Of a stretch of 64,000 nucleotides of DNA, positions 22,894 through 34,799 are shown piece after piece. The notes beneath the pieces were generated by a model. That model made no database searches, was not told the origin of the DNA, and saw only the letters and a program-made list of their open reading frames with translations. The translations under genes were made by a program, and so were the position numbers. Source of the stretch: Paramyrothecium sp. XJ0827 (taxonomy: Eukaryota; Ascomycota; Sordariomycetes; Hypocreales; Stachybotryaceae); contig JAJFPB010000002.1 in the NCBI GenBank assembly GCA_020881915.1, positions 124,001 to 188,000 of the forward strand. Reading direction: 5' to 3'. Each line of letters opens with the position of its first letter. Within the stretch, counting starts at the first letter, position 1.

Positions 22894-24781
22894 TCAACCA
22901 TGTTGCCGTGTAGGGATCACGCGAACTCCTTCGGAAGGCCCCATGGGATACCCGAATAATTTATCTCTTGCCACCTCCACGTCTTTCTCGGTCGTCTCGT
23001 ATAGCTCCATATCGAATCGGCGCACCAGAACGGCGATTGTGATAAATATCTCTGCATAGGCTAAACTGTGACAAGGAGAGGGGGAGATGGGTCTTAATGT
23101 TAGCCGCGAAATCCCATGACCCACAAGACCATAAACAAATCGCTTAACATGGATAAAAGGGGATACATACTTCATACCCAAGCAGTGCCTCGTCCCTTTA
23201 GAGAAAGTGACGATGTAGTTCTCAAGTTTCTGCCCCTTCTCCCGAGCCTCGATCCATCGTTCCGGTCGGAACTCGGCAGGATTGGGAAACAGCTGCGGGT
23301 TCATGTGGATGAGGCGGTTGCTCTCACTTATCCCAACCTAATTACACCAGTGGATTTGATTAGCCCTTGCCAAATTTTGTCGAGGTGTCTGCTGAGGTGC
23401 ATAGAGAGAGGAAAATACTCACGCCTGGTGGGATAACCCAGCCCTTGTAGACGAGAGGCGTGGTCGGCGCCACCCGAGGAAGCCGTGTCAGGGGACCTAT
23501 CGAGAGGCGAAGGCCTTCAAGGATTACCCCTTTCTATTAAAAATATATTGGCCTAAAGTCCCTGCCAGTATATAGGAGTAGGTAATGTAAAAGAACCTAC
23601 CAAGTACGGCAAAGCCTCCAGTTCTTTCTCGGCCACGTGGTCGAGAGCGTTGGGGTCCGGAAAGGCCTCCGTAAGCACCTGACGTAGCTTGTTCCAGCGG
23701 CGTTTGTCATCCGCAAGCAATTGGAAGATGGTGAAGGCCAGCGTCTTCCCTGCCGTGACCCCGGCGTTCAGGAAGACGAACCCCTCGTCGCCCAGCCGCT
23801 CCATACTCCGTTCGGAAGCCGGAATGCTCGGGTCGCTGAGCGCCTTCACAATGGTCGCGTCGCTGGGCGAGCCTCGGTCTAGCTTAGCCAACTCTTCCGC
23901 CACCATGCTTCGGATCAACCGTCGGAGCCCGAGAACCTTGCTGAGATTCGGGTTCATCGCCTGTGCGAGGCGATAGGGCAGAACCTTGGCGAGTCTCATG
24001 ATCAGTGGGAAGAACCGCACAATATGGAACAAGTTGAGGCTGGCGAGCAGACTCTCCCTGATGTCATTCTTGAAGTTTTCATCGGCAAGATACCCGAGAC
24101 AAGGGTCGAATCCATACTCGGAGGTAATATCTGCCGTCAGGGCAGAGAAGGCGGCATCCAGTTTGACTATAACGCCTTGATCGGCAGCTTCGCCGATTCT
24201 GTGCGCCAGATGATTGACTTTTTCCCAGACTAATGGTTCAATGTTGGCTACAACCCGCTTAGAAAAGGCGCTCATCAGAGGCTGGCGTCGCGAGTTGTGC
24301 AGCCTTGAATTGTGCGTCTCAAAAGCTGAGTGAGTGGCGCCCGTGAACCGGTAAAAAGGGGCATACTTGTCTCGCGCGTTCGACTGGCCGGTATATATTT
24401 CGTTGTAAAACTCCGGGTCACTGAAGTGTAGCTCGTTTGGATTGATCCGGACGACAGGGCCTAGTTCAGCAGATAATTGATTAGGATCATGTATTAGGTA
24501 CTTCAAATTACTTTGGAAGAAGCCTTACCATACTTCCTGTGCAAGTCCTCTATTTTCAATGGAAATAGACCATCTCGCACTACGCTATAGTAGAACTCGA
24601 AGGCACTCGTAGCAGCCGCAAGCTTGGGGCTAGGAAACTTGGCCAGGGGATGAAACCATAAACGATAAACTGCTTTTATAATTAAATAGACAGCTAATAA
24701 AGATAGAATAGCGAATATGAAATTGTCGAGTTGGACTTGCTCTTGTGAAAAGGCGATATAAGAAAGAGTTCTGGCAGACAT
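22894..24781 (-). CDS. Cytochrome P450 (fungal trichothecene-oxygenase-like class)
   Basis: Probable tailoring oxidase. Five exons, 24781-24529, 24460-23601, 23533-23423, 23337-23171 and 23065-22894, give 520 residues. An N-terminal anchor ([21 protein letters not shown]) is followed by [17 protein letters not shown], typical of fungal class-II P450s. ExxR (EGLR), PERW (FRPERW) and the heme loop [12 protein letters not shown] with Cys460 are present. The splice after CLGM uses the GTATGT donor, which restores CLGMNLAYAEI; the earlier GTATGA would break the loop. The I-helix reads [13 protein letters not shown], without the usual Asp/Glu-Thr pair. It shares a 759-bp promoter with the UbiA-type gene. 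Confidence 0.92.
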
Positions 24782-25321
24782 CGTGGAGTAAACACCATCA
24801 ATGTGACTTTTTCAAGGCAATGAATGGTATTTCCTATTTCTTCTTTGGAGACGTATCTATTTTAGAGAAGACACAGCAACGTCAATTTATAGCTGATGAA
24901 ATGGCTGACTGGTGAACAGACCGGCTCTTTTGCTCCATGTCCAGATTTATGCTCCCATGCGTTGCCGCTGGGTCATTCGCCGGATAACATTAACACGTGT
25001 CCTCCCGCCACGTACTCCAGCTCCGAACTACCAGATTGGACAATTCCGGACCCTGCATCTACTTCTCTATGGAGGTCCTCTTGTTTACAGTACAGCCTTG
25101 GTTTAGGGGGGAGAACTCCTCGATAAGACCCCTGCAAACATGCATATACCGGTTCCAATACAGCAAGCAAGAACCCCAGTTGTGAACCCCCTCCGCCGAT
25201 CTTATGTTGAAATGACCAGTTGGCTTGTTGGATGCAACCCCTTGCCCATGACGGTGATACGCAACACACTAAATGATGCTGCATATGGTGGGTTACAGGC
25301 ATCTAGAGTGAGGCATTGAAC

Positions 25322-25333
25322 TCGGTTTTCCGA
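25322..25333. promoter_or_regulatory. TCGG-N4-CCGA palindrome in P450/UbiA divergent promoter
   Basis: TCGGTTTTCCGA lies 208 bp before the UbiA-type gene ATG and 541 bp before the P450 ATG on the other strand. The outer eight bases match the cluster palindrome exactly. Confidence 0.55.
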
Positions 25334-25540
25334 TGTATTAGAAGAATGGATTATATCCACGCAGGCAGTAAGCAAAAATTGGAAAGCAGTAGTCTTCTGT
25401 ACGGTCTTTGTCTTATTTATTGGCCTTCGGATGCCACCTTTAATAGCCCGGGGGTGACAGAAAATCACACATTGTCATCCGTCAACCATTAATTTGTTTA
25501 CAGCATTAGTGATCACTGTGATCCCTTGTCGTCTCACGGA

Positions 25541-26560
25541 ATGACTTTCCCCAAGGATCTGGCAGCAGAAGTGTTGTCTGCCCTAAATGAGAAACAGACA
25601 GCAACATCGACAAGGCAGGCATCGCCTCCCCCTCCTCTGCACAGCAACAACGTATTCACTACAACGCTCAGGGCGCTCCAAAATGAGCTGGAGGTGACCG
25701 AACGCCTGCTGCGGTCCAACTTTGTGGGCTTCCTTTTCATCTTCCTTGGCGGGCTGCTCTCGAGGGTCGTCCGCGCGCCCCCTACCGTGGCCGAGGGTGT
25801 CGTGGGGACGACGAATGACCTGATCGTAGGCCTCCTGTGCAGCTACGTGTTCGATATATGCAACCAGACCACGTCGCCCGACGAGGACTCTCTGAACAAG
25901 CCGCATCGCCCCATCCCTGCGGGCCTGATCACCGTCCACAAGGCCAAGGTCCGTTGGCTCCTCGTTTGGAGCCTCGGGCCCCTCGTCATGCACTACTTTT
26001 TCGGCTTCTGGGCCATGGTGCACCTGTTCGAGTGGGAGGCCCTGATCACCTTCTGTTACGTGTGGCCCCGGTGGTTCTCGTACTTTATGCGCAACTTCTT
26101 TGCCTCTTTCGCCTACTGCATCCTGGGCCGGCTGCTCAACCAAGTGCTGGCCAAGACGGCGCCGGGCTGGGACATCAGTTTCGTCATCGACTTCAGCATC
26201 TTCTGCTGGTTCATGGGGTCCATCCACGTCCAAGAATTTCACGACCTGGAGGGGGACCGGAAGAGCGACAGGAAAACTCTTCCCATGCTGCTGTCGCTAC
26301 GGGGCCAGAAGGTCCTACGCGTTGTTACCTCGATCCATCTATTGGCGTTCGGTGGCGGTCTCGCCTTCGTCGGATACCAGAAGATGGACCAGGACTACCT
26401 GGCCGCGCCGATGTCTGCACTACAGCTAATATCATCGGTTGTCCTCGCCTATAGGATCGTGGCATCTACGTCCCCCGAGATGGATAAGGCTACTTATCAC
26501 AAGTACTACTATATCCCAGTATTGATGATTCTGCTATCGTTGGCGTTGGTAACTAAATGA
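25541..26560 (+). CDS. UbiA-family membrane prenyltransferase or UbiA-type terpene cyclase
   Basis: Integral membrane enzyme acting on a prenyl diphosphate. Single exon, 339 residues, about seven to eight hydrophobic helices. First Asp-rich region: N108-Q-x4-D114-E-D116-x2-N-KPHRPIPAG. Second: D235-x3-D239-x3-D243. Both are the Mg-diphosphate sites of the UbiA fold. The first motif, starting with Asn-Gln rather than Asn-Asp and with the NKPxRPIPAG tail, is that of a fungal UbiA branch that includes sesquiterpene cyclases of the fumagillin (Fma-TC) kind as well as uncharacterised members. Aromatic prenyltransfer and terpene cyclisation are therefore both possible. The ATG at 25541 is chosen because no earlier ATG is in frame. 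Divergent from the P450. Confidence 0.88.
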   Translation: MTFPKDLAAEVLSALNEKQTATSTRQASPPPPLHSNNVFTTTLRALQNELEVTERLLRSNFVGFLFIFLGGLLSRVVRAPPTVAEGVVGTTNDLIVGLLCSYVFDICNQTTSPDEDSLNKPHRPIPAGLITVHKAKVRWLLVWSLGPLVMHYFFGFWAMVHLFEWEALITFCYVWPRWFSYFMRNFFASFAYCILGRLLNQVLAKTAPGWDISFVIDFSIFCWFMGSIHVQEFHDLEGDRKSDRKTLPMLLSLRGQKVLRVVTSIHLLAFGGGLAFVGYQKMDQDYLAAPMSALQLISSVVLAYRIVASTSPEMDKATYHKYYYIPVLMILLSLALVTK

Positions 26561-26821
26561 ACAGTCTTGAGTGATAGCTGGGCGGCGCTCACGTCAAGGT
26601 TTATAGCCCCATGAAGTAGTGTAGATTTATGGCAGTACTTGAGAGATTCTCAATACGAAATCTTATGGAAGTTTGTCGGGTTGAATAAACTCAATGTGCC
26701 GGAAACGACTCGAGCAGCTTGAAGCCAGACAATGCGACAGGTTGCGGTAAAACGAGATACCTTGTACCCAAATTCCACTGGCAGCTTCACGGTGAAATCG
26801 AAACACATTTCTGAACCTGCA

Positions 26822-28154
26822 TCAGCAACACAGCATGTCCCTCAGTCCCGAAATACTCTCCACCACCGCCTCCTGCTTTGCCACCAGCGCCCGCGTCAAG
26901 GCCTGCAGTCCAAATTCATCCTTTGTATTCCCATCCTCATCCCCCCCGGCCCCGGACGCATCGCTGATGTGACCGTGTAGTGACTGTTCCGTGAGCTGAA
27001 TCAGCTCGTCGATCAGCCCCTCGGCCGTGCCCAGCGCCAGGGAAATGGAGTGCATCTGCAGGGGCCTCAGGCAGTCGTCGTCGCGCTCGTCAAACAGCAG
27101 GGACCCGAGCTGGACGGGCGGGAAGAAGAGGGCGCACAGCGCGCTCTTGTTGGTCTCCTGGGCGAGCAGGCCCTGCAGCTGGGCCAGGAGGTTGTGGAGC
27201 AGCGAGGTCAGACGCAGGACCGTGCTGGAGGAGGAAGAGGGCGGTGGGCGTGTCGCGCTCGCACGTCTGGTGGGGTCGGAGGAGGGCGCGCAGGGCGAGC
27301 CCGAGGCGCAGGACGGCTTCGACGGGCCCTTCGGAGACGAGGGGGGCGGACAACGACGCCGTGCCGCTGCTGGTACTGCGCTCGCTGGTGGCGATGGGGG
27401 ATGGGCGGCCGTGGGAGTGTCCTGTGGGCGCCGTGAGAAACTGGTAGATGCATGCCAACATTCCGTCTTGCTGTGAGAGCATTTGTGCGTTGACGTCCGT
27501 GAGGGCCTGCATGTACGAAGTCGAGGATAGTCTGGATGTTTCCAGATGGGGATTATTGCGTGATTCCCGTCTCTCGCTGCCGTGGTCCCCCCTATCGCGG
27601 GCCTTGTTGTTTCGGCTGCTGGTGGATGCCGATGAGACTGTGACGCTGTCCGGAGTCAGTCCCGAGAGGCTAAGGCTCATAGCGTCGCTGGACGCGCTCG
27701 GCTGGCTTGGATTGGGGGGTAGAGGTGTGTGCAGCAAGTCTGGATCAAAGTCGGTGCCAAATGGAAACCACACCGAGTCGGAAAGGTTATCCCCGCCAGT
27801 GGCCACGGATGCTGCAATAAGGTCCAGCATCGCGTGGTGGGATTGGTCGGCGTCATTTGCATGCTCTTGTTCATGCAGCTCGTAGCCCGGCTCGACAGGC
27901 ATGCTGCTGGATCCTGCGGGCTGTTGGTCCTCTTCATCCTCGTTTTGTATCGTTGACATGTCGTTCGGCCTTCGCGTCTGCTGCTGGCCGACGCGTCCGC
28001 GGCGGGAGGGCCGCGGATGGCAGTCGGAATATGCTGCGCGTGTGCACCGCCGGCACCGTAGCTGGCCGGGCGCCCTCCGACAGCGGACCTTGGAGGCATG
28101 GCATCTGTAGCAAGCCGGCAGTTCTTGAACGTCTAGGCTGTTTTCGTGGTTCAT
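26822..28154 (-). CDS. AflR-like Zn2Cys6 transcription factor (probable cluster regulator)
   Basis: Probable pathway-specific activator in the nucleus. Two exons, 28154-27265 and 27224-26822, give 430 residues. The binuclear zinc cluster is C15-x2-C18-x6-C25-x8-C34-x2-C37-x7-C45, followed by a basic RPSRRGR stretch. The middle is Ser/Thr/Pro-rich. The C-terminal part (VLRLGLALRALLRP, VLRLTSLLHNLLAQLQ, ALTRALVAKQEAVVESI) resembles the AflR regulatory domain. The 40-nt intron (27264-27225; GTGCGA ... CTCCAG) is short but is the only join that links the two open frames; otherwise there is a frameshift. ATG at 28154 is preferred over upstream in-frame ATGs because the zinc cluster then starts at residue 15. 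I see no copy of the cluster palindrome in its own promoter. Confidence 0.85.
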
Positions 28155-31100
28155 ATTATGCTTTTTCTTTTCTTTGCCGAGGCACATTAAGAATAGTTGT
28201 GTTCTCATCATTGTTAATATATAAATTGAAATACACCCTTGTATGACGATCCTGGTGGCTAACATGTCAAACGGCCCATGCGTGAGAAGCTTCCTCCGAT
28301 TCCTTCGCGCATGGTTATTGCCAATCAACCGTGATACCAAGAGGGTAGTGGTGGTCAGCAAAAGAACCATCATACCCAGCCGGTATTGGTCAGCGGAAAC
28401 ACCCTCGGCGAGGTCACGTGTTTCTATAGATCCTTAATCATGCCAAGTTAGCTCCCCGTGTCGCCGTTAGGAGGATGCGAGTTGTGCTTCGCTACTGTTT
28501 AACTCCTGTGACATCCAATACAGGCTTATCAGTAGAGCAAGCTTCCAGACGAACCAAATCGCAGGTTGGTTCTCAAGAGCTTACGTGGGCATTCGTAGCG
28601 CGGGACTTCGATTTTACCCAGATCACCATATAATCCAAAGCATCTGATCTTCTCCACTAAAGAGGCAAGAGTGTGTAATATATCAGGATATCAAGGGGAA
28701 AGCACCCGGCACAACTGGCCGCTTCCAGCACATCGGGCCGCCAATGCTGATTTGCCAAATTGAGAGGTTGTGGTGAAACCACTTACATTGAGAATTTGTG
28801 ATGCACCTAGGGACGCTGCTCCAAGCATAACTTGGATGGTACTTCCGGAATCATCTTCGTGTCGGCGTTGGGAAATTGACGCTTACAAGGGCAGAGACAG
28901 GAGTAAGGGAAACTCCAATGGTTCGAAGAGCTGGCCGAACCTTTGAGGTTTGACCCGTACATGTGCACCCAAAGTTCGCAGTGATTGTGAGAAGGCCTTG
29001 GAACGCCAGCCGGTTGGGTGAAATGAAGAATAAGGAGACTACGGCTCAGATTTGAGTCCATTATTTACAACCATGCTTCATCCTTGAACAACCTCTGGGT
29101 GATGCGTTGGGGTTTCTGCACGCTCGTAGGCTGCGGGGAAAGCGGCTGGAACTTGTTTGGACAGACATGCAGGTGCACCAACTTTTCCTTCCCTGTTCAT
29201 TTTGATTCTGCGTCCTCGCATTGATTATACCTTGCATCCTCGTGTGTGCAGGAGGATGCTCTCTGGCCATCCTTTATCCGTGAGAAATAATTCATGCTAG
29301 CCAGTGTGTAACATTCAGCCGTCTCGTCGTTATCTACCGTTGTTGATTGGCGGCTCCGGGCTACCATGGAGCTGTGATATGGCCATTTCTGTTTATTGGT
29401 CCTTATTATTTCCGCCCCTTGTTCGCAAAAGACGTTATTTGCGTCATACTGATATTGGTCGCGGGTTGAAGCCGACACCTCCGGCCCGCTTATCGTCTGC
29501 ACCGTAATACTTAGCTCAATATCATTGCATTACATCGGGAGCGGAGTCTGGGTGTTAATTTGTTAGTGAGCTAGAGGGACAGGCAAGTGCTGTTGAATAC
29601 ATGTCACAAATGTGCGTCGCGAGATTATCTATGCCAGAATGTCAGCCTGCATGCCCCTGATGTGCGCGTTCAACGCGGCCAACAGATCCGCCTCGTTCCC
29701 TGTTGTCTGCAAGTGCGGTCGCAGGTGTATTGAAGCATGAGGGAAACAGGGAAGGTGGTGCTTGCTTTAGAGCCATCGCTTAGGTATGCTCTCGATTGTG
29801 GGCTGATTAGCATGGCCAAGCAAGACGAATGGTTTGGGACTGCAGGGAGTAAATCTTACTCGCGTTCCAATTGGACTTTGGGGTGCCAAGCCGTGCTGAT
29901 TACGCGTTTCCGTGTAACACGAGAAGCAAGTGTGGTGGCATACTTGGGCCAAACAATCCTGTACCAGCCGTGTTTGTGCCCACCTGTATTGCGTCAAAGT
30001 ACTTTGGAGCACGAGGATGTGGCTGGCGACTCAATTCCATGTTGGCATCGGTTGTTTTTGTTATCCTCTCGTCAGTGTTACCCATTGTCCGAATGTAGTG
30101 AATATTGGCTAATATGATGATGTGCCACTCTCTGTTTGCGGAGGTCATTGATCCTGCAGCGATGAACGTACGTGACTTGGACGACAAAGCCGAGCAAGGT
30201 GCACAGCAAGGCTCCGGTTGTGTTGAGAAACGGTAAACCACGCCATGACCGAAATTTCGCAATCGAGGCGATTGGGGGAAGTGAGGTTGATGGCGCAGAA
30301 ATACGAGGGGAGCTACGACAAACATGTAAGAGAAACGAGATGAGAGGAAAGTGACACCGTGGGCACCATGGGAAAGCGAGTATTGGGGGTACCAGAATCG
30401 ATGCAAAACAAGGGCCAACCAACGGCCACTCTGCGGCTGATGGTACGCAGCTCTTGCATAAAGAATCAGGCATCAATTTAGTTAATTCCTCGACAGCGAA
30501 AAGACATTTAGCAGGGATGGCATAGACTGGTACGACCCCCTCGAACATCCTGAGCTGCAGATCGCCGCCCGCGCTTCATGCAATAAGCAGAAGACGGCAG
30601 GGTTGGTCATGGCTTGGCTGGTTTACCCCAGTAACGTAGGTCACAAGGCCCGACCAACTTGCTCTGTCGCGATGTGAGGATGCGGATGCGGCAGCAATGC
30701 CTAGAAACACCTCGATAACATCATGGGATGCCCTAGAAATATGCGGCCGATTGCAACTGTAAGAAGCAATATTGTGCCTAATTGGTAACCTAGGGAAGAC
30801 CTGGGGGATGATATGCATGCTAGGCTGCAACCGCAGTGCACGTAGCCTGATAGACTTGCCATGTTGCATTGTATTGGGGGATCGTGATGAGTAGGAAGGG
30901 GAGGAACGCTCAAACCAAGCGGGACCATGTACGTTGCTTTTCGCAATCAGGAGCATTTGTGCACCTGGCTACAGAGCTACCCTATACAACGGTCCGACAT
31001 TCCTGTTACAATTTTGTTCACTGGTGTGCTTCCTAGATCCCTGTCGCTTCTCGATGGATTGATGCCTGGCAGCCACAGCTACCGACATCGTCGTATTGAG

Positions 31101-31419
31101 CACCACACCAAAGTACATGATGTGTAATCCCGCCGCTCCATGCCCGAAGACAGAAGGTCGACCGACATTACACGCATCACTGTTACCGCCCACCCCATTG
31201 GTTCTGTGCTGTAATATCGCCCAATGCGACCGAGGGACCACGGCGCGAAGCAGGAACGCCGCAACGGCGCTCTGCGGGCGCTGCGGCTCCGGCAGGCTTG
31301 GCGAGGTGGGGGGGTTGGCGATGGAATCTCAGCCTATCGTTGCTGGAGACGGGTTAGCCAATTATCAAAGGTATGGAAGCCACTCGAAGACAATGCAATA
31401 CTTACACGGGCTGTGAGAG
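28155..31419. other. Long gene-poor region
   Basis: About 3.2 kb with only short overlapping frames on both strands, none with a recognisable domain or consistent splice signals. The minus strand between 31.27 and 30.1 kb has several hydrophobic stretches that might descend from a membrane-protein gene, but I cannot assemble a model. The left end is the regulator promoter. Confidence 0.3.
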
Positions 31420-32870
31420 CTAGCCGTGGCAGTTGCAGTCTGCGATGAAGATAGCTCCGGGCGCTAAAGCCTTCAGGTGTTCATGGTAATCGGTCTCGGT
31501 TAGTTCAGACGCTGTGTCCACGGTGATGAGGTCGCCCGACTGTTGAGGATGCTGGGAAATGCCGAACATGGTGCCCAAGCCAGTCAGCGTCGCGGCGGGG
31601 ATCCTAGAGAGTAGAAACCGGCCGAACCGGCCCACGCCTGATCTGAACCTGTTCCTGCTCCAGAACCGCTCCGAGGTCCGGATGTGGATGGCCTTTTCAA
31701 GGAGTCGCTGCATGGCCGAGGGTGTATTGTACGACCCGAGGAGGAGGGAGCGGTACACAGTGATGGAAGCCATGAAGACAGCGATGCAGGCCTCAGCGTG
31801 CGGCCAGAAGACCTGCCAGGGCGTGTCAAGGCTGTTGCCTTAGTAGGTTCCGGCGACACGTGTAATGGAGCAGGTGAGCATGAAGACTGATAGGCATAGA
31901 AAGACGCCAAAGCTGATCTTGGGGAGGATAGTCATCTGAGACTTGCACAGAACGATGATTGGGATTGTGATGACTTGTCCAAATGTTAGTAAGAGCCTAG
32001 AAGAGTGACCACGTCCGAAACTTACCTGCGACGTCCGTCACCGCGTCCAGGACAGGGCCCATCCAAAAGTGAAATCAATGACAGACCTAGATATAGGAAG
32101 CGATGGGAAGCATTTCGCTGTACACCCATTAGCCTAGAACATGGCGAGGCCCAACAGACGAACCATTTTACCTGAGCTCTTGCCAAAATGTGGACAGCTT
32201 ATTAATGGTTGTAGGCACAAGTAGATCCACGCGAGAATGGTGAAGCTGACGGATGCCCAGTAAAACCTTCACAGTCCTTGAGGCATAGACTTCAGGATTG
32301 TGTGGAAAAAGGCAAGTGGCAAAGCTTGACCATGAAGATTATCATCCACAAGCAAATGACGTACGAGAATGACCAATTGAGGTGATTGTATACATCCTTA
32401 ATCTCTTGGGATGCGATCAGTGTGGCAATATCGCTTCTCATGAGGGCGAACAGCAGATAGGTCCTGCGCGCTGTGTGGTAAAATATGGCAGTCGCTGCGC
32501 ACAAGGTAAAGAAGCTCAGGAGGAGGAGGTCATCTTTGTAAAGACGGCGGCGCGAGGCGAGACGAATAATGATGCGGCCGACAAAGACAGCTGATGTCAG
32601 CGTTAACAGACATGCGATGACCACCTGTAACCAACAAGTTGACTTAGCGGGTACTAGGGCGCTCGAACATAATGGGAAACAGATCTTGAATTGCTCTCTG
32701 GTAACCTTGCCTGTGTTGGCGAATCGCAATTCGGCTTCCTCCTTCTCCTCCTTGGTGAGGGCATTGGCCATCTCATTGACGAGCGTCCAATTGAGGGGCT
32801 GCGAAGGGTCCATGATCGTTTGCGGCCTCTTTCGAGAGCGCTTCACAGGTTCTGGGGTTACGAGCTCCAT
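31420..32870 (-). pseudogene. Pth11/rhodopsin-domain receptor-like protein, decayed
   Basis: A seven-helix fungal membrane protein relic. From the probable ATG at 32870: a charged N-terminal tail, then helices such as VVIACLLTLTSAVFVGRIIIRLASRRRLYKDDLLLLSFF (rhodopsin domain, PF20684 type), WSFSYVICLWMIIFMVKLCHL, FYWASVSFTILAWIYLCLQPL, VITIPIIVLCKSQMTILPKISFGVFLCLSVFMLT and a conserved loop HAEACIAVFMASITVYRSLLLG. Damage: a frame change after MVKLCHL (about 32.31 kb), a TGA directly before the FYWAS helix, and a TAA after RVAGTY (about 31.84 kb). These are not explained by introns. C-terminal frame ends at 31420. Confidence 0.65.
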
Positions 32871-33457
32871 CAGACGCGGTTGTTCCTTCTCATGATAAGA
32901 TCGAGACGGAGAGCGATAAATATATTGTAAATGTGTATGGGGTGTATTTCCATGGATTATGATGGCGGAACCTGAATAGAATGAACAAGGCAAGGAACAA
33001 AAAGGAGGGGGAAGAGGGGGATGCGGCGCGTTTACCAAGTCCCGCCTCATGATCCGCTCGGAGACTTCGGGGAGGCTGTTGGCTGAGGCAGAATTGCCCC
33101 CTTTGGCCCCCGTTCTGCAGCAGCCCGTTCGAGCCACCGGGGCCCCAGGGCAATGAGCAAGGAAAAGGGGCTGGAACGCTCGCTGACTCTGCAGGATGTG
33201 TTGGCATTGAAACGCTGTATGGACGGAAGAGTTCGGTTACCACGATTGAGCAAGGCTAGAGCTGGGGCCTTCAAGACGAGCCCCTGTTCATCCCCGACCC
33301 AATTGTTACAGCACGGCGGGAAGTTGATGGGTGGTGGATGCTGGCTGCTTGGAGCGTTGAGAAGACGAATTTCTCGTCTAAAATACACAAAAGATTAATT
33401 GATTGTGTTTTCATACTCAGCTCCCTGCCAGTTGCCACCCTTGCCTGTTCACTAGAT

Positions 33458-34644
33458 ATGGCAGCATATTTAGAATACAGGATGGATTTCGCGCCGGTAT
33501 TGCAGTATATCCAGGAGACGTCACTTTGGCATGTGTACTTTATGCTATTCTTCCTCAACATGTTGCGATTGACGATTTACGTTGCCTTGTTTCGCCTCAA
33601 CGCAACACCGATACATGACGACCAGCTGCCTCCTCGTGTGCCCCATCTCATCCCATTCATCGACATGATTCCCCTCCGTTTCTTCATCAACCCACTACGC
33701 TTCGCTCACAAGTCAGTCCTCTACGATGTTTCAAGGAACTTCACTGACGTGTTCTAAGGAATTATGCGCTCTGGACGCGCCATCCAGTGAGGATCAGAAT
33801 GTTTTTCAAGGACATTTACATTGTGAACGGAGCCAAGGAACTCTACTCTCTCACCAATCACCGAACAGTTTCCACTTTATTCCTTCATAAAACGTTTGTT
33901 TCTAGGCTATTCCTCCTCCCCAAGGCTGCGGCAAGGACGTATCACTTGGACAATTCTGACCCGCGCGCAAAGCAGAACCCTGGTGCTGCGGTTCCTCACA
34001 ACCATCGTATAGATTTTCAAACAGTGCTACGAGACTGAATCTCCTATTGGACTTCGGGCAAGCATCCTTTTTCCGCAGGTTTCAAGTCAATCTCATGGAC
34101 CTGGGTTCTCGAGCGCCTTCTGGATGCTCCTGTCACGATCCTGAGACTCTACGATGCAGACAACTCAGGCCCGGCTGCGAAGCCCTGCCTAGGGAGCAGA
34201 GTGAAGCTAGAGGATCGGGTTTACTACCTCCAGCTCCAAACAACTCACAGGTATCTTCGTGGTCAACACCTGCATGCTCTAAACGAGTGCTTTCAAGCCA
34301 CCCTCGATCGGGATCTGGATAACTTGGACATAGGGAGTGAATGGGCCACCAGTCCCGACTTGTATGGCTTCCTGCAACTTATAGTCACCCGATGTTCCCT
34401 CGAGACCATGTTTGAAACTAAGTTGATCGATATTAACCCCAAAATCGTCGAGAACTTTTGGGACTTCGAAAGTTACTCCACGAAGTTCCTCAGCGGCGTG
34501 CCACGCTGGATTAGGCCTAGAGCGTTTTCCGCACGCGATAGGCTTATCCGGTCATTTACGAAATGGCACCCTGACGCCGACCGTAACGTAGATTGCACAG
34601 AGGCAAGCTCAGAGCTATGGCTATACTGGCTGCAGCTACTCTAG
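33458..34644 (+). pseudogene. Chimeric cytochrome P450 relic (two paralogous N-terminal parts)
   Basis: The first part, 33458-34035 with an intron at about 33713-33759, carries a membrane anchor and the segment RHPVRIRMFFKDIYIVNG, running to YHLDNSDPRAKQNPGA and HRIDFQT. After about 34085 a second frame repeats the equivalent region (LYDADNSGPAAKPCLGSRVKLEDRVYYLQLQTTHRYL) and goes on through the B'-to-F region (ATSPDLYGFLQLIVTRCSLETMF, DFESYSTKFLSGVPRWI). The frame stops at 34644, long before the I-helix and heme loop. The repeated block implies that two related P450 copies were joined and truncated. No functional enzyme is possible from this piece. Confidence 0.6.
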
Positions 34645-34799
34645 AAGGCGCCTAGATGCGTTGCCGTCTCTAGGAGGCGATCGAGGGCACCGAGGACGAA
34701 GTGCAGGGCTCCTGGCATCCAGATGAATCAGGTGTGTATAAGAATTGTCCAGTGCCATCGTGATGGAACCAAGCGACGAGTAGCCCGATTTTAGCCCCC

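Noticed and set aside
25583..26242. 219-residue minus-strand frame over the UbiA gene
   Set aside because: Shadow of the UbiA coding frame; charged, domain-free and without splice or start signals.
30078..31270. Possible membrane acyltransferase (wax-synthase-like) relic on minus strand
   Set aside because: A few hydrophobic stretches and a weak GTP/YPM-like end, but no conserved core and no consistent frame; too weak to list.
34201..34644. Independent 147-residue protein
   Set aside because: It is the continuation of the P450 relic, not a separate gene.
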